Of a stretch of DNA of 64,000 nt, positions 35,941 through 44,782 are shown in pieces. Numbering within the stretch: the first letter of the stretch is position 1; each line of letters starts with the position of its first letter. The stretch is taken from contig NZ_CP031423.1 in NCBI RefSeq assembly GCF_003991875.1, positions 3,224,001 to 3,288,000 of the forward strand, written 5' to 3'. The translations under genes and the position numbers were made by a program. Below the pieces are notes generated by a model. It saw only the letters and a list, made by a program, of their open reading frames with translations. It was not told the origin of the DNA and did no database searches. The DNA is from Microbacterium lemovicicum. Lineage in GTDB: Bacteria; Actinomycetota; Actinomycetes; Actinomycetales; Microbacteriaceae.

Positions 35941-36998
35941 CCGAGCTCCCCGTGGGCGTACGCCACAAGCCGCGTGAGCACGTCGGGGTCGGTGTCGGGC
36001 GGCACGCCGTGGCCGAGGTTGAGGATGTGCGCGCGCGCCGAGCGCCCGAGCGCGATGACGTCGTCGACGTGGGCGGCGAGCACCTCCCACGGGGCCTGCA
36101 GCATGGCGGGGTCGATGTTGCCCTGCACCGTGGTGTCGGGGCCGAGCACGGCGGCGGCCTCGTCGAGCGGCACGCGCCAGTCGACGCCCACGCCCTCCAC
36201 GCCGACGCCGTCGGCGTCCTGCAGGCGCATGTCGGCGAGGATCGGGCCGGTGCCGACACCGAAGTGGATGGCGGGCACCCGGCCGCGGAGCGGGGCGAGC
36301 GCCGCCCGCGAGTGCGGCGCGACGAACTCGAGGTAGTCCGCCCGCGAGAGCGAGCCGGCCCACGAGTCGAAGAGCTGCACCGCGGAGGCCCCGGCGCCCA
36401 CCTGCACCTGCAGGAAGGCGGCGGAGACCTCGGCCAGCCAGCCCGCCAGGCGATGCCACGACGCGGGGTCGGCGTGCATCATCGCGCGTGCGCGCAGGTG
36501 CTCCTTGGAGGGGCCGCCCTCGATCAGGTAGGCCGACAGCGTGAAGGGGGCGCCGGCGAAGCCGACGAGAGGCGTGCCGGTCGCGGCGAGCTCGGCGACG
36601 GCGATCGCCACCGCGTCGTGCACGGGCGCGGCGGCCTCGGCGACGGCGCCCGGGTCGATCGACGTCAGCTGCGCGACCTGGGCGGCGGTGCGGATCGGCT
36701 CGGCGAAGACGGGCCCGCGGCCGGGCTCGATGGCCACGTCGACGCCGGCGAGACGCAGCGGGACGACGATGTCGCTGAAGAACACCGCCGCGTCGACGCG
36801 GTGCCGCCGCACGGGCTGCAGCGTGATCTCGGCGGCCATCGCCGGGTCGAGGCACGCGTCGAGCATGTCGGTGCCCACGCGCAGCGCCCGGTACTCCGGG
36901 AGCGAGCGTCCGGCCTGTCGCATGAACCACACCGGGGGGCGGTCCCGGCGCCTTCCGTGGAGGGCGTGCACCAGCGCGGAGTCGACGGGATCAGGCAT
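35937..36998 (-). CDS. hemE: Uroporphyrinogen decarboxylase
   Basis: A 353-residue TIM-barrel enzyme removing four acetate carboxyls to give coproporphyrinogen III. The N-terminal PPVWFMRQAGRSLPEYR is the family signature, followed by FFSDIVVPLRLAGVDV and GFAGAPFTLSAYLIEGG. It is the first gene of the minus-strand cluster; GAGAAT with a 6-base spacer to ATG suggests a leaderless start. Divergent from hemA. Confidence 0.96.
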   Translation of the reverse strand: MPDPVDSALVHALHGRRRDRPPVWFMRQAGRSLPEYRALRVGTDMLDACLDPAMAAEITLQPVRRHRVDAAVFFSDIVVPLRLAGVDVAIEPGRGPVFAEPIRTAAQVAQLTSIDPGAVAEAAAPVHDAVAIAVAELAATGTPLVGFAGAPFTLSAYLIEGGPSKEHLRARAMMHADPASWHRLAGWLAEVSAAFLQVQVGAGASAVQLFDSWAGSLSRADYLEFVAPHSRAALAPLRGRVPAIHFGVGTGPILADMRLQDADGVGVEGVGVDWRVPLDEAAAVLGPDTTVQGNIDPAMLQAPWEVLAAHVDDVIALGRSARAHILNLGHGVPPDTDPDVLTRLVAYAHGELG

Positions 36999-37089
36999 CC
37001 GGCCATTCTCCCATCCGCGGCTGTCGGAAGCCTGCGCGCGCACAATCACGACGTCGAGGCATCGCAGGGCTGGCCCGCGCGCGGCGGGA

Positions 37090-37095
37090 TATCCT
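37090..37095 (+). promoter_or_regulatory. Leaderless -10 box for hemA
   Basis: TATCCT, 6 bases, then GTG at 37102, choosing that start over the ATG at 37108. Confidence 0.5.
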
Positions 37096-37101
37096 TGGGT
37101 A

Positions 37102-38415
37102 GTGCTGATGTGCGTCACGGCGAGCCACAAGACCGCCTCCTTCGAGCTCCTCGAGCGACTCAGCACCCACCCCGCGGCGATCGCCCCGCTGATCTCGGCG
37201 CACTCCGACTGCGTCCAGGGAGCCGTCGTCGTCGCGACCTGCAACCGCTTCGAGGCGTACGTCGAGATGGACGAGCCCGTCACCGCCGCCGCGGCGCTGG
37301 GCGTCGAGGCCACACTGCTGGCCATCGAGTCCGCCACCGGCATCCCCGCCGAGGACGTCGCCGGCTCCTACCGCGTGCTGCAGGGCGACGAGGTCGCCGA
37401 GCACCTGTTCGCCGTGGCATCCGGTCTCGAATCGGTCGTCGTCGGCGAGGGCGAGATCGCCGGTCAGGTGCGTCGCGCGCTCGCGCAGGCGCGCACCGAC
37501 GGCACGTCGTCGCGCGAGCTCGAGCGCCTGTTCCAGCGCGCCTCCGAGGCCCAGCGCGGCGTCAAGAACTCCACCGCCCTCGGCCGTGCGGGCCGGTCGC
37601 TCGTGCGCCTCGCGCTCGAGCTCGCCGACAGCCGCATCGCGGACTGGTCGAGCCTGCGTGTGCTGCTGGTGGGCACGGGCTCGTACGCCGCCGCGACGCT
37701 GGCCGCGCTCCGCGACCACGGCGCCGAGGACATCTCGGTGCACTCGCCGTCCGGTCGCGCCCAGGTCTTCGCCGGCAAGCACGGCATCCGCGCCGTGGTC
37801 TCCGACGCCTACGCGCGCGAGGCCGCCGAGGCCGACCTCGTCATCACCTGCACCTCCGCCGAGACGACCGTGCTCTCCGCCGCCGTGATCGCGGCCGGCA
37901 CGGCGGCGTCGCTCGCCGCCGGCTCCGCTCCCCGCTCGCGTCGCCGCATGGTCATCGACCTCGGACTCCCCCGCAACGTCGACCCCGACGTGGCGACGCT
38001 GGGCGACCTCGACCTGCTCGACCTCGAGACCATCCGCCTGCACGCCCCGCTCGAGGAGCTGCAGGCGACGGATGCCGCGCGCCAGGTCGTGCGGGACGCC
38101 GCCCGCCGCTTCGCCGACGTCGGAGAGCGCCGCGCGGTCGAGCCCGCCCTCGTCGCCCTGCGCACGAAGGTGTTCGGCCTGCTCGACTCCGAGATCGCCC
38201 GTGCCCGCGCCCGCGGCGACGAGGACGGCAGTACCGAGCAGGCGCTGCGTCACCTCGTCGGCGTGCTGCTGCACACCCCGACCGCCCGCGCGCACGAGCT
38301 CGCCGCCGCCGGCCGTGCCGACGAGTACGCCGCGGCCCTCGAGACGCTGTTCGGGGTCGCCCCCGCCGCACCGGCGGCCGCGGCATCCGTCCCCCGCCTC
38401 GACGTCGCGGGCTGA
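37102..38415 (+). CDS. hemA: Glutamyl-tRNA reductase
   Basis: A 437-residue enzyme making glutamate-1-semialdehyde from glutamyl-tRNA, the first committed tetrapyrrole step. The catalytic Cys is Cys47 in VATCNRFEAY; GEGEIAGQVRRAL, GVKNSTALGRAGRSLVRLAL and the NADPH-binding VLLVGTGSYAA follow, then a C-terminal dimerisation helix region. GTG start VLMCVTASHK matches the family's N-terminus. It is divergent from hemE with about 100 bp between, so both ends of the pathway can be controlled together. Confidence 0.95.
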   Translation: MLMCVTASHKTASFELLERLSTHPAAIAPLISAHSDCVQGAVVVATCNRFEAYVEMDEPVTAAAALGVEATLLAIESATGIPAEDVAGSYRVLQGDEVAEHLFAVASGLESVVVGEGEIAGQVRRALAQARTDGTSSRELERLFQRASEAQRGVKNSTALGRAGRSLVRLALELADSRIADWSSLRVLLVGTGSYAAATLAALRDHGAEDISVHSPSGRAQVFAGKHGIRAVVSDAYAREAAEADLVITCTSAETTVLSAAVIAAGTAASLAAGSAPRSRRRMVIDLGLPRNVDPDVATLGDLDLLDLETIRLHAPLEELQATDAARQVVRDAARRFADVGERRAVEPALVALRTKVFGLLDSEIARARARGDEDGSTEQALRHLVGVLLHTPTARAHELAAAGRADEYAAALETLFGVAPAAPAAAASVPRLDVAG

Positions 38416-38426
38416 CCCGGACTCCC

Positions 38427-38445
38427 AGCGCCCGGTCCGGGCGCT
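38427..38445 (+). terminator. Hairpin after hemA
   Basis: AGCGCCCGG-T-CCGGGCGCT, a perfect palindrome starting 11 bases after the hemA stop; it can fold as a 7-bp GC stem with a 5-base loop. No T-tract follows. Confidence 0.55.
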
Positions 38446-38714
38446 CAGCTGACGCGAATGGTCAGAACGAGGGGCGGGTGGGGACAGCTTGCGTCAGGTT
38501 GAGCGGCGCAGGACCGGCGGCCGCAGCATCCCCGCCCCCTCACCTGACGCGAGTGAGCCGAAAGGGAGCCGGGTAGGGACAACAAGCGTCAAGTGAAGCG
38601 CTTCGGACGGGCGGTCGCAGAAGCCATCCCCGCAACGTCGCCCTCCCGCCCCCTCACCTGACGCGAACGTGCGAATCAGTGGCCCAGTAGGGACAGGTCC
38701 GGTCAGGTGAACGC
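38443..38714. repeat. Three copies of a 65-bp palindromic repeat in the hemA-HhH intergenic region
   Basis: The 326-bp gene-free stretch 38416-38741 is almost entirely occupied by three units at about 38443-38506, 38537-38601 and 38650-38714. Each begins near CTCACCTGACGCGA, has GGGACA about 24-25 bases later, and ends near GCGTCAGGTGA then ACG or AGCG. The outer parts are inverted complements (consensus TCACCTGACGC and GCGTCAGGTGA), so each unit folds on itself with a 30-odd base loop. Units 2 and 3 also share CCCGCCCC directly before the left arm. Arms are more conserved than loops. Confidence 0.85.
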
Positions 38715-38741
38715 CGCGGTCCCGGGTGGGAGGATGAGGGC

Positions 38742-39326
38742 ATGAGCACGAGCCTCCACATCACGGGCGACGACGCCGCCGACGAACTCCTCAGCGACGA
38801 CCCGCTGGCGCTGCTGATCGGGATGCTGCTGGACCAGCAGGTCGCGATGGAGACCGCGTTCGCCGGTCCGCTGAAGATCCAGGAGCGCGCCGGGAAGGTG
38901 GATGCTGCGGCCCTCGCGTCGTACGACCCCGAGAAGCTCGTCGCGCTGTTCCAGGAGAGTCCCGCGGTGCACCGGTACCCGGGCTCGATGGCCGGCCGCG
39001 TGCAGTCGCTGTGCGAGGCGATCGTGTCGGAGTGGGGCGGCGACGCGTCGGCGCTGTGGACGCAGGGATCGCCCAGCGGCGCCGAGGTGCTCACCCGGCT
39101 GAAGGCCCTGCCCGGCTTCGGCGAGCAGAAGGCGAAGATCTTCCTGGCCCTGCTCGGCAAGCAGCGCGGGTTCACGGGCGAGGGCTGGCGCGAGGCCTCC
39201 GCCCCCTACGGCGAGGACGGCTCCTACCGCTCGGTCGCCGATATCGTCTCGCCGGAGTCGCTGACGAAGGTGCGCGCCCACAAGCAGGAGATGAAGGCCG
39301 CCGCCCGAGAGGCGAAGACGTCGTGA
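38742..39326 (+). CDS. HhH-GPD-type base excision DNA repair family protein
   Basis: A 194-residue protein. IGMLLDQQVAMETAFAGPLKI is the usual N-terminal helix pair of these DNA glycosylases, and LKALPGFGEQKAKIFLALLGK is the helix-hairpin-helix. The region after it lacks an evident catalytic Asp in the usual GPD context (it reads GFTGEGWREASAPYG), so it may bind DNA without classical glycosylase chemistry. Short for the family. GAGGAT plus a 6-base spacer precedes the ATG. Confidence 0.83.
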   Translation: MSTSLHITGDDAADELLSDDPLALLIGMLLDQQVAMETAFAGPLKIQERAGKVDAAALASYDPEKLVALFQESPAVHRYPGSMAGRVQSLCEAIVSEWGGDASALWTQGSPSGAEVLTRLKALPGFGEQKAKIFLALLGKQRGFTGEGWREASAPYGEDGSYRSVADIVSPESLTKVRAHKQEMKAAAREAKTS

Positions 39327-39333
39327 GCCGGCC

Positions 39334-41352
39334 TCACGAGCAGGCGTAGAGCGAACTGTCGGGGGCGTCCGACGGGACGCTGCAGTTGGCCACCACCCAC
39401 GCGCGGATCTCGGCCGATACCCCGGTGTCGGCGTCGGCGCCGCCGTTCATCGCGAAGCCACCGCGGCCGGTCGAGCTGAGGATGACGTACCGCAGATCTC
39501 CGTCGGCGACGAGCTGCTGGAAGGCGGCGAGAGTGGGCACGGGGTCGCCGCCGTCGAACCCGCCGATCGGCAGGAACGAGCCGCCGTCGCTGTCGAGGAT
39601 GAGGGATGCCGCGGCCTGCGCTCCGAAGGTGGCGGCGAGGTAGCGGGAGCCCAGCGTCCGCTCCTGCAGGTAGGCGAGGAGCGCCGTGTCCGGGCTGCCC
39701 GAGCCCGCCGCCGCGGAGCCGAGTCCCTGATCGCTGGGCACAGAGCCGGGTGCCTGGTCGCCGGGCGCCGCACCGTCCGCGGGCGCTCCGTCCTGCGGCA
39801 TCCCGCCCGTCGTCCCTCCGGGCGTGCCGCGTCCGCCGTCGCGTGCCGAGCCGAAGGCCCCGTCGCCCGTCCCGGACATCCCTGGGCCGCCGCGCCCGCC
39901 GCCGAAGCCCGACATCTCGCTGACGCCGCCCGCGACGGGGTTGATCGGATTCGGATGGGCGATCGTCACGATCGACCACGCGAGCGGGGTGAGGAGCAGG
40001 GCGGCACCCACTGCGCCCGCCGTCAGCGCCCGGCGGACACCACGACGGGTCGGCCACCCGCCGCGACGGACCCTCAGCAGGAGCACGATCGCGCTCACGG
40101 CGGCCACGGCCTGCACCAGGGCGACCGGCACGGAGTATCCGCCGCTCGACAGCCCGATGCCCAGGGCCGTCACCGCCGCGACGGCGATCAGCAGCACCTG
40201 GGGCCACGTACGCGCCGCGCGGTGGGCCGCCCCGAACGCGAGCGCGATCGTCAGCGCCACCGGCACGGCCAGGGCCGCCGTGTAGAACTGGTGCATCCCG
40301 GCGACGACCGAGAACATCGCGGCGAAGGTCGCCAGCCACATCGTCACCAGCACCGTGACGGGCCGCGAGAAGCGCAGCACCCACAGCACGACCACGGCCG
40401 CGACGGCCGTGGGGAGGAGCCAGCCGATCTGACCGGCGAGCTGCTCGGTGAACAGGCGGAGCACGCCCGGGCTGCCCGAGAACGAGGGCGTGAACGAGCG
40501 GTACGCCCCGGAGTCCGCCGTCGCCGAGCCGAAGCGGCCCAGTCCGTTGTAGCCGAAGACCATCTCCCAGGCGCTGTCGTTCAGGGTGCTGCCGATGTAG
40601 GGGCGTTCCGAGGCCGGCACGAGCGAGACGACCACGATCCAGGAGACGGATGCCGCCAGGCTCACCGCTCCGGCCACCGCGAGTCGCCAGAGCTTCGACA
40701 GGAGGGGTCCGCGGGTGCAGAGCCACGCCGCCGCCAGCGCCGGCCACACCGCCCACGCCTCGAGCATGTACGTCTGGAACGAGGCGGCGATGAGCAGCCC
40801 CGCGACCAGGAGCCAGCCGAGGCTGCGCCGCGTGAGCGCGTGCATCGCCGCCCACGCGACGGCGGCCAGGCCCAGCACGAAGAACGTCTCGGGCTGATTC
40901 GAGCGGGCGACCGCCACCAGGATCGGCGTCGTGGCGACCACCGCTCCGGCGAGGAGTCCGGCGGTCGCCCCGCCCATCCGCTTCACCGTGATCGCGATGA
41001 GCGCCACCGCCCCGACGGCTGCCAGCGCATTCGGCAGCACAACGGCCCATGCCGAGTAGCCGAACGCCTTCACGAACAGCGCCGGGATCCAGAACGACCC
41101 CGGGATCTTGTCGAGCGTGACCGTGCCGGCGGGGTCGACGGCGCCGAAGAAGAAGTTCTGCCAGCTCCGGCTCATCGAGAGGGCGATCGAGGCGTAGTAG
41201 TCCGACGGCTGCGCCGTCCACACCGCCCACGTCGTCAGCAGCGCCGCGCCGAGGCAGATCAGCAGCAGGCCCGTGTGCCACGCGCTCCATCGACGCGCGG
41301 TCCCCCGCCGCGTCGAGGCGGCGAAGGGAACCGGGGCGTCGTATGTCGTCAC
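39334..41352 (-). CDS. GT39-family membrane glycosyltransferase (ArnT/PMT-like)
   Basis: A 672-residue polytopic protein with 11 or more spans. The first extracellular loop contains SDYYASIALSMSRSWQNFFF and VTLDKIPGSFWIPAL (the Asp-Lys motif of GT39/PMT enzymes); ARSNQPETFFVLG follows. After the membrane part comes a Gly/Pro/Asp-rich low-complexity linker (about residues 480-560) and a C-terminal extracellular domain (YLQERTLGSRYLAATFGAQA and DLRYVILSS) found in similar actinobacterial 'mannosyltransferase' proteins. It should move a sugar from a polyprenyl-phosphate donor to an envelope acceptor; both unknown. Confidence 0.86.
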   Translation of the reverse strand: MTTYDAPVPFAASTRRGTARRWSAWHTGLLLICLGAALLTTWAVWTAQPSDYYASIALSMSRSWQNFFFGAVDPAGTVTLDKIPGSFWIPALFVKAFGYSAWAVVLPNALAAVGAVALIAITVKRMGGATAGLLAGAVVATTPILVAVARSNQPETFFVLGLAAVAWAAMHALTRRSLGWLLVAGLLIAASFQTYMLEAWAVWPALAAAWLCTRGPLLSKLWRLAVAGAVSLAASVSWIVVVSLVPASERPYIGSTLNDSAWEMVFGYNGLGRFGSATADSGAYRSFTPSFSGSPGVLRLFTEQLAGQIGWLLPTAVAAVVVLWVLRFSRPVTVLVTMWLATFAAMFSVVAGMHQFYTAALAVPVALTIALAFGAAHRAARTWPQVLLIAVAAVTALGIGLSSGGYSVPVALVQAVAAVSAIVLLLRVRRGGWPTRRGVRRALTAGAVGAALLLTPLAWSIVTIAHPNPINPVAGGVSEMSGFGGGRGGPGMSGTGDGAFGSARDGGRGTPGGTTGGMPQDGAPADGAAPGDQAPGSVPSDQGLGSAAAGSGSPDTALLAYLQERTLGSRYLAATFGAQAAASLILDSDGGSFLPIGGFDGGDPVPTLAAFQQLVADGDLRYVILSSTGRGGFAMNGGADADTGVSAEIRAWVVANCSVPSDAPDSSLYACS

Positions 41353-41358
41353 AGCAGG

Positions 41359-41364
41359 ACGGTA
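41359..41364 (-). promoter_or_regulatory. Leaderless -10 box for the GT39 gene
   Basis: TACCGT, 6 bases, GTG at 41352. Confidence 0.45.
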
Positions 41365-41440
41365 GGCGCCCTCCTGAGCAGAGCGATGTGGCGCACCTTG
41401 GAGGCGCCTGAGGACCCCGCGTTCGGGCCCGGCCTGTGCG

Positions 41441-42826
41441 TCAGGCTCCGCGCAGTCGCTCGCCGAGGTAGTCGTGCAGGCGGTCGAGCGAGACGCGCTC
41501 CTGGTTCATGGTGTCGCGGTCGCGCACGGTGACCGCGCGGTCCTCGAGCGAGTCGAAGTCGATCGTGACGCAGAACGGGGTGCCGATCTCGTCCTGGCGG
41601 CGGTAGCGGCGGCCGATGGCGCCGGCGTCGTCGAAGTCGATGTTCCACTCGCCGCGCAGGTCGGCGGCGAGCTCGCGCGCGATCGGCGAGAGCTGCTCGT
41701 TGCGCGACAGCGGCAGCACCGCGACCTTCACCGGAGCCAGGCGCGGGTCGAGCTTGAGCACCGTGCGGGTGTCGGTGCCGCCCTTCGCGTTGGGCGCCTC
41801 CTCCTCGGAGTACGCGTCGACGAGGAACGCCATCATGGCGCGCGTCAGGCCGAAGGAGGGCTCGATGACGTAGGGCGTGTAGCGCTCGCCCGAGGCCTGG
41901 TCGAAGTAGCTGAGCGACTGCCCGGATGCCTCGCTGTGGCTGCGCAGGTCGTAGTCGGTGCGGTTGGCCACGCCCATGAGCTCGCCCCACTGCTTGCCCG
42001 GGAAGCCGAACGCGTACTCGACGTCGATGGTGCCGTCGGAGTAGTGCGCGCGGTCGTCCTCGGGGACGTCGTAGCGGCGCATGTGGTCGGGATCGATGCC
42101 CAGATCGACGAACCAGTTCCAGCACGCCTCGACCCAGTGCTCGAACCACTCCTGCGCCTCGGCCGGAGGTACGAAGAACTCGATCTCCATCTGCTCGAAC
42201 TCGCGCGTGCGGAAGATGAAGTTTCCCGGGGTGATCTCGTTGCGGAACGCCTTGCCGACCTGGCCGACGCCGAACGGCGGCTTCTTGCGGGCGGCGGTGA
42301 GCACGTTCGAGAAGTTCACGAAGATGCCCTGGGCGGTCTCGGGGCGGAGGAACTGCATGCCCGACTCGTCGTCGACGACGCCGAGGTAGGTCTTCATCAG
42401 CCCCGAGAACGCCTTCGGCTCGGTGTACTGGCCCTTCGTGCCGCAGTTCGGGCACGGCACGTCGAGGAGGCCGTTCTCGGCGACGCGGCCCTTGCGGGCC
42501 TCGAAGTCCTCGAGGAGGTTGTCGGCGCGGAAGCGCTTGTGGCAGTGCAGGCACTCCACGAGCGGGTCGGTGAAGGTCGCGACGTGGCCGGACGCCTCCC
42601 AGACCCGCTTGGGGAGGATCACCGAGGAGTCGAGGCCCACCATGTCGCCGCGGCCGCGCACGAACGTCTGCCACCACTGCCGGCGGATGTTCTCCTTGAG
42701 CTCGGTGCCCAGCGGGCCGTAGTCCCACGCCGACCGGGAGCCGCCGTAGATCTCACCGGCCTGGAAGACGAAACCGCGGTGGCGGGCGAGGGCGATGACC
42801 TTGTCGAGGCGGGACTGTTCGGCCAT
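41441..42826 (-). CDS. glyS: Glycyl-tRNA synthetase, alpha2 type
   Basis: A 461-residue class II synthetase. [30 protein letters not shown] (motif 2 region) and the C-terminal anticodon-binding domain with [11 protein letters not shown] are present. A zinc-binding insertion is seen with [12 protein letters not shown] and [15 protein letters not shown]. The single-chain alpha2 form is usual in actinobacteria. TTGGAG precedes the ATG. Confidence 0.96.
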   Translation of the reverse strand: MAEQSRLDKVIALARHRGFVFQAGEIYGGSRSAWDYGPLGTELKENIRRQWWQTFVRGRGDMVGLDSSVILPKRVWEASGHVATFTDPLVECLHCHKRFRADNLLEDFEARKGRVAENGLLDVPCPNCGTKGQYTEPKAFSGLMKTYLGVVDDESGMQFLRPETAQGIFVNFSNVLTAARKKPPFGVGQVGKAFRNEITPGNFIFRTREFEQMEIEFFVPPAEAQEWFEHWVEACWNWFVDLGIDPDHMRRYDVPEDDRAHYSDGTIDVEYAFGFPGKQWGELMGVANRTDYDLRSHSEASGQSLSYFDQASGERYTPYVIEPSFGLTRAMMAFLVDAYSEEEAPNAKGGTDTRTVLKLDPRLAPVKVAVLPLSRNEQLSPIARELAADLRGEWNIDFDDAGAIGRRYRRQDEIGTPFCVTIDFDSLEDRAVTVRDRDTMNQERVSLDRLHDYLGERLRGA

Positions 42827-42909
42827 GGTGGCTCCAATGGTCGGGAGTGGAGGTCGCGGACGTCGGAGGTGCGTCCGGAAGGAGGATGCCGCGGCGAGCG
42901 GCTTCCTCG

Positions 42910-42915
42910 ATTGTA
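42910..42915 (-). promoter_or_regulatory. -10 box of glyS
   Basis: TACAAT on the minus strand gives a leader of about 75 bases. No T-box features (specifier loop, T-box sequence) are seen in this leader. Confidence 0.45.
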
Positions 42916-42949
42916 TCGGCGTGGTGCTCGGCGCTCGCAGGGAACCGGC

Positions 42950-43693
42950 TCAGCGCCGGGGCGTCCAGCCGGAGGGCAGCGGTCCGTCCGGGTCGCCCCG
43001 CTCCCGGTCGGCCTCCGCCGACCAGCCCTGCGCGGCATCCGTCGCGTCGAAACCCCCGCGGGCGAGCCGGAACCCGACGTCGGGATGCGACATGCGCGGC
43101 GCGCCGCCCCGTCGGGTGGACGCGCGCACGCTCCAGGCGTCGTCGGCGAACCCGCCGCCGCGGAACACCCGATAGTCGTCGTAGCGGGCGGGGTCGAGGA
43201 GATCCCAGCACCACTCCCACGCGTTCCCGAGGGTGTCGAACAGGCCGTTGAGGTTCGGCAGTCGGCCGCCCACCGGCTGCGGGGTGCTCACGCCGTCGGC
43301 GGCGGTCCAGGCGACCTCGGCGAGCGGCCCGTAGTGCGGGCCCGTCGATCCGGCGCGGCACGCGTACTCCCACTCCGCCTCGGTGGGGAGGCGGTAGCCG
43401 TCCGCGTCGACGTGCCAGGTGACATCCTCGCCGTCGAAGGCGTAGGCGGGGTCGAGCCCCTCCCACTCCGACGCGGCGTTGCAGAAGTGCACGGCCCGCA
43501 GCCAGCTCACCTCGACGGCGGGCCGACGGGGATGGGATGCCGCCTGCCCGAGGATCTCGGCGAGCTGCTCCTGGGTGACGGCGTAGACGCCGATCTCGAA
43601 CGGCTCGAGCTCGACGGTCCATCGCCGCTTCTGCCGGGCATCGTGCAGCGCCACGGCGCCGGCGGGGATGCGGGCGAGCGCGATGTCATCCAC
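42950..43693 (-). CDS. SUMF1/formylglycine-generating-enzyme family protein lacking active-site cysteines
   Basis: A 247-residue protein with the FGE-sulfatase fold: GYRLPTEAEWEYACRAG, NLNGLFDTLGNAWEWCWD and the C-terminal VFRGGGFADDAWSVRASTRRGG with DVGFRLARGG. True FGEs carry a catalytic Cys pair in the RGGSW/F segment; here that segment has none, so formylglycine formation is unlikely. It may bind a carbohydrate or metal like other SUMF1 relatives. GTG start 9 bases after the lipoprotein stop: same operon as the enolase-family gene. Confidence 0.82.
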   Translation of the reverse strand: MDDIALARIPAGAVALHDARQKRRWTVELEPFEIGVYAVTQEQLAEILGQAASHPRRPAVEVSWLRAVHFCNAASEWEGLDPAYAFDGEDVTWHVDADGYRLPTEAEWEYACRAGSTGPHYGPLAEVAWTAADGVSTPQPVGGRLPNLNGLFDTLGNAWEWCWDLLDPARYDDYRVFRGGGFADDAWSVRASTRRGGAPRMSHPDVGFRLARGGFDATDAAQGWSAEADRERGDPDGPLPSGWTPRR

Positions 43694-43702
43694 GCGCGCG
43701 GC

Positions 43703-44782
43703 TCACGGGGTGAGGCCGCACCAGCTGCTGACCCACGACAGGATCTCGCCGCGCTGCTCGGGCGTGGCCACGAGCTGCATCGTTCCGGCCGTCCCCTCCG
43801 CGTCGACGTCGAGGCCGAAGACGGTGCCGCGCTTGTCCTCGGCGACGACGTGCGCGTCGCAGCGCGCGGGCACGAGCGGAAGGTGCACGGTCTGCGGGGC
43901 GGAGTCCTCGGCGACGGCGACCCCGATCGGGTACACCGCCGGGTAGGGGCCGCCGACGGGGCCGAACGAGAGCAGGTTCGTCTGGTGGATGCCGATGATC
44001 GACGCCTCGCCGCGGCTCGTCGCGTCGATGTTCAGCTCGAGGTCGGCCGGCTCGCCGGGCGCGGACGGCGTGAACGCCCCGAGGGTCACGGTCGCGGCAT
44101 CGGACAGCTGCTCGCCCAGGCACTCGCGCTCGTACATCGCCGAGAGGAAGGGGATGGGCTCGGACAGCTCGGAGACCGCGATCGCGATGCTCGCGCCGAA
44201 GCGGTAGCCGACGGTCGCGCGGGTGCTCGCGGGGTCGGGCGGACCGCCCGTGCGGGACGGGACGGGCGTCAGCTCGGGTACCGCCGACGGGTCCGCGGAG
44301 CCGCCTGCGTCCGGGGTCGCGTCCGGCTCGGCCGTCGCCTGCGGCCCGGCCGTCGCCTGCGGCTCGGCCGTGGGCTCGGGGGTCGCCGTTCCGGCGGTGC
44401 CGGTGGGTGCCGGGGTCGGGGCGCCCGTCGAGGTGTCCTCCGCGGCGCAGTTCATCGGCGGGAGCTGCACGCGGATGTCGACCGTCGCCCCCGGCTGGAT
44501 CTCGGTCTGGCGGCGGATCGTGCGCACCGCGTGGCCGAGGAAGCGCGGGTCGTCGACGCGGACGGTGCCGACGACGAGCGGCTCGTCGTCGGTGTTGTGG
44601 ATGCGCACCTGCGCCTGGCGCTCGGCGACGTCGGAGCGCAGCTGCACGATCGACGCCGTGATGCCGCCGGGGAGGGCGGTGGCGGACGGCTGCGGACGGG
44701 GCGGCTCGGCGCAGCCGGCCAGCAGCACCGCGACGGCGGTGAGCGCGGCCGCGACGGCGGAGAAACCGGCGACGCGCCTCAT
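43703..44782 (-). CDS. Hypothetical lipoprotein with a Thr/Ala/Pro/Glu linker
   Basis: A 359-residue exported lipoprotein: RR-rich start, hydrophobic core and lipobox LLAGC with Cys24 as the lipidated residue. A first domain of about 90 residues is followed by a low-complexity linker with repeated units such as EPTAEPQATAGPQATAEPD (about residues 115-180), then a second domain of about 170 residues with paired cysteines. No family recognised. It overlaps the upstream enolase-family gene by ATGA, which is odd for a metabolic enzyme and a lipoprotein. Confidence 0.82.
   Translation of the reverse strand: MRRVAGFSAVAAALTAVAVLLAGCAEPPRPQPSATALPGGITASIVQLRSDVAERQAQVRIHNTDDEPLVVGTVRVDDPRFLGHAVRTIRRQTEIQPGATVDIRVQLPPMNCAAEDTSTGAPTPAPTGTAGTATPEPTAEPQATAGPQATAEPDATPDAGGSADPSAVPELTPVPSRTGGPPDPASTRATVGYRFGASIAIAVSELSEPIPFLSAMYERECLGEQLSDAATVTLGAFTPSAPGEPADLELNIDATSRGEASIIGIHQTNLLSFGPVGGPYPAVYPIGVAVAEDSAPQTVHLPLVPARCDAHVVAEDKRGTVFGLDVDAEGTAGTMQLVATPEQRGEILSWVSSWCGLTP

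Noticed and set aside
38443..38714. CRISPR array from the repeats downstream of hemA
   Set aside because: Only three copies, repeats are palindromic with internally drifting loops, no cas genes, and spacers are not of uniform length.
42827..42949. T-box riboswitch before glyS
   Set aside because: No specifier loop, T-box sequence or terminator/antiterminator pair could be seen in the roughly 75-base leader.
42950..43693. Active formylglycine-generating enzyme
   Set aside because: The catalytic cysteine pair is absent and there is no sulfatase nearby.
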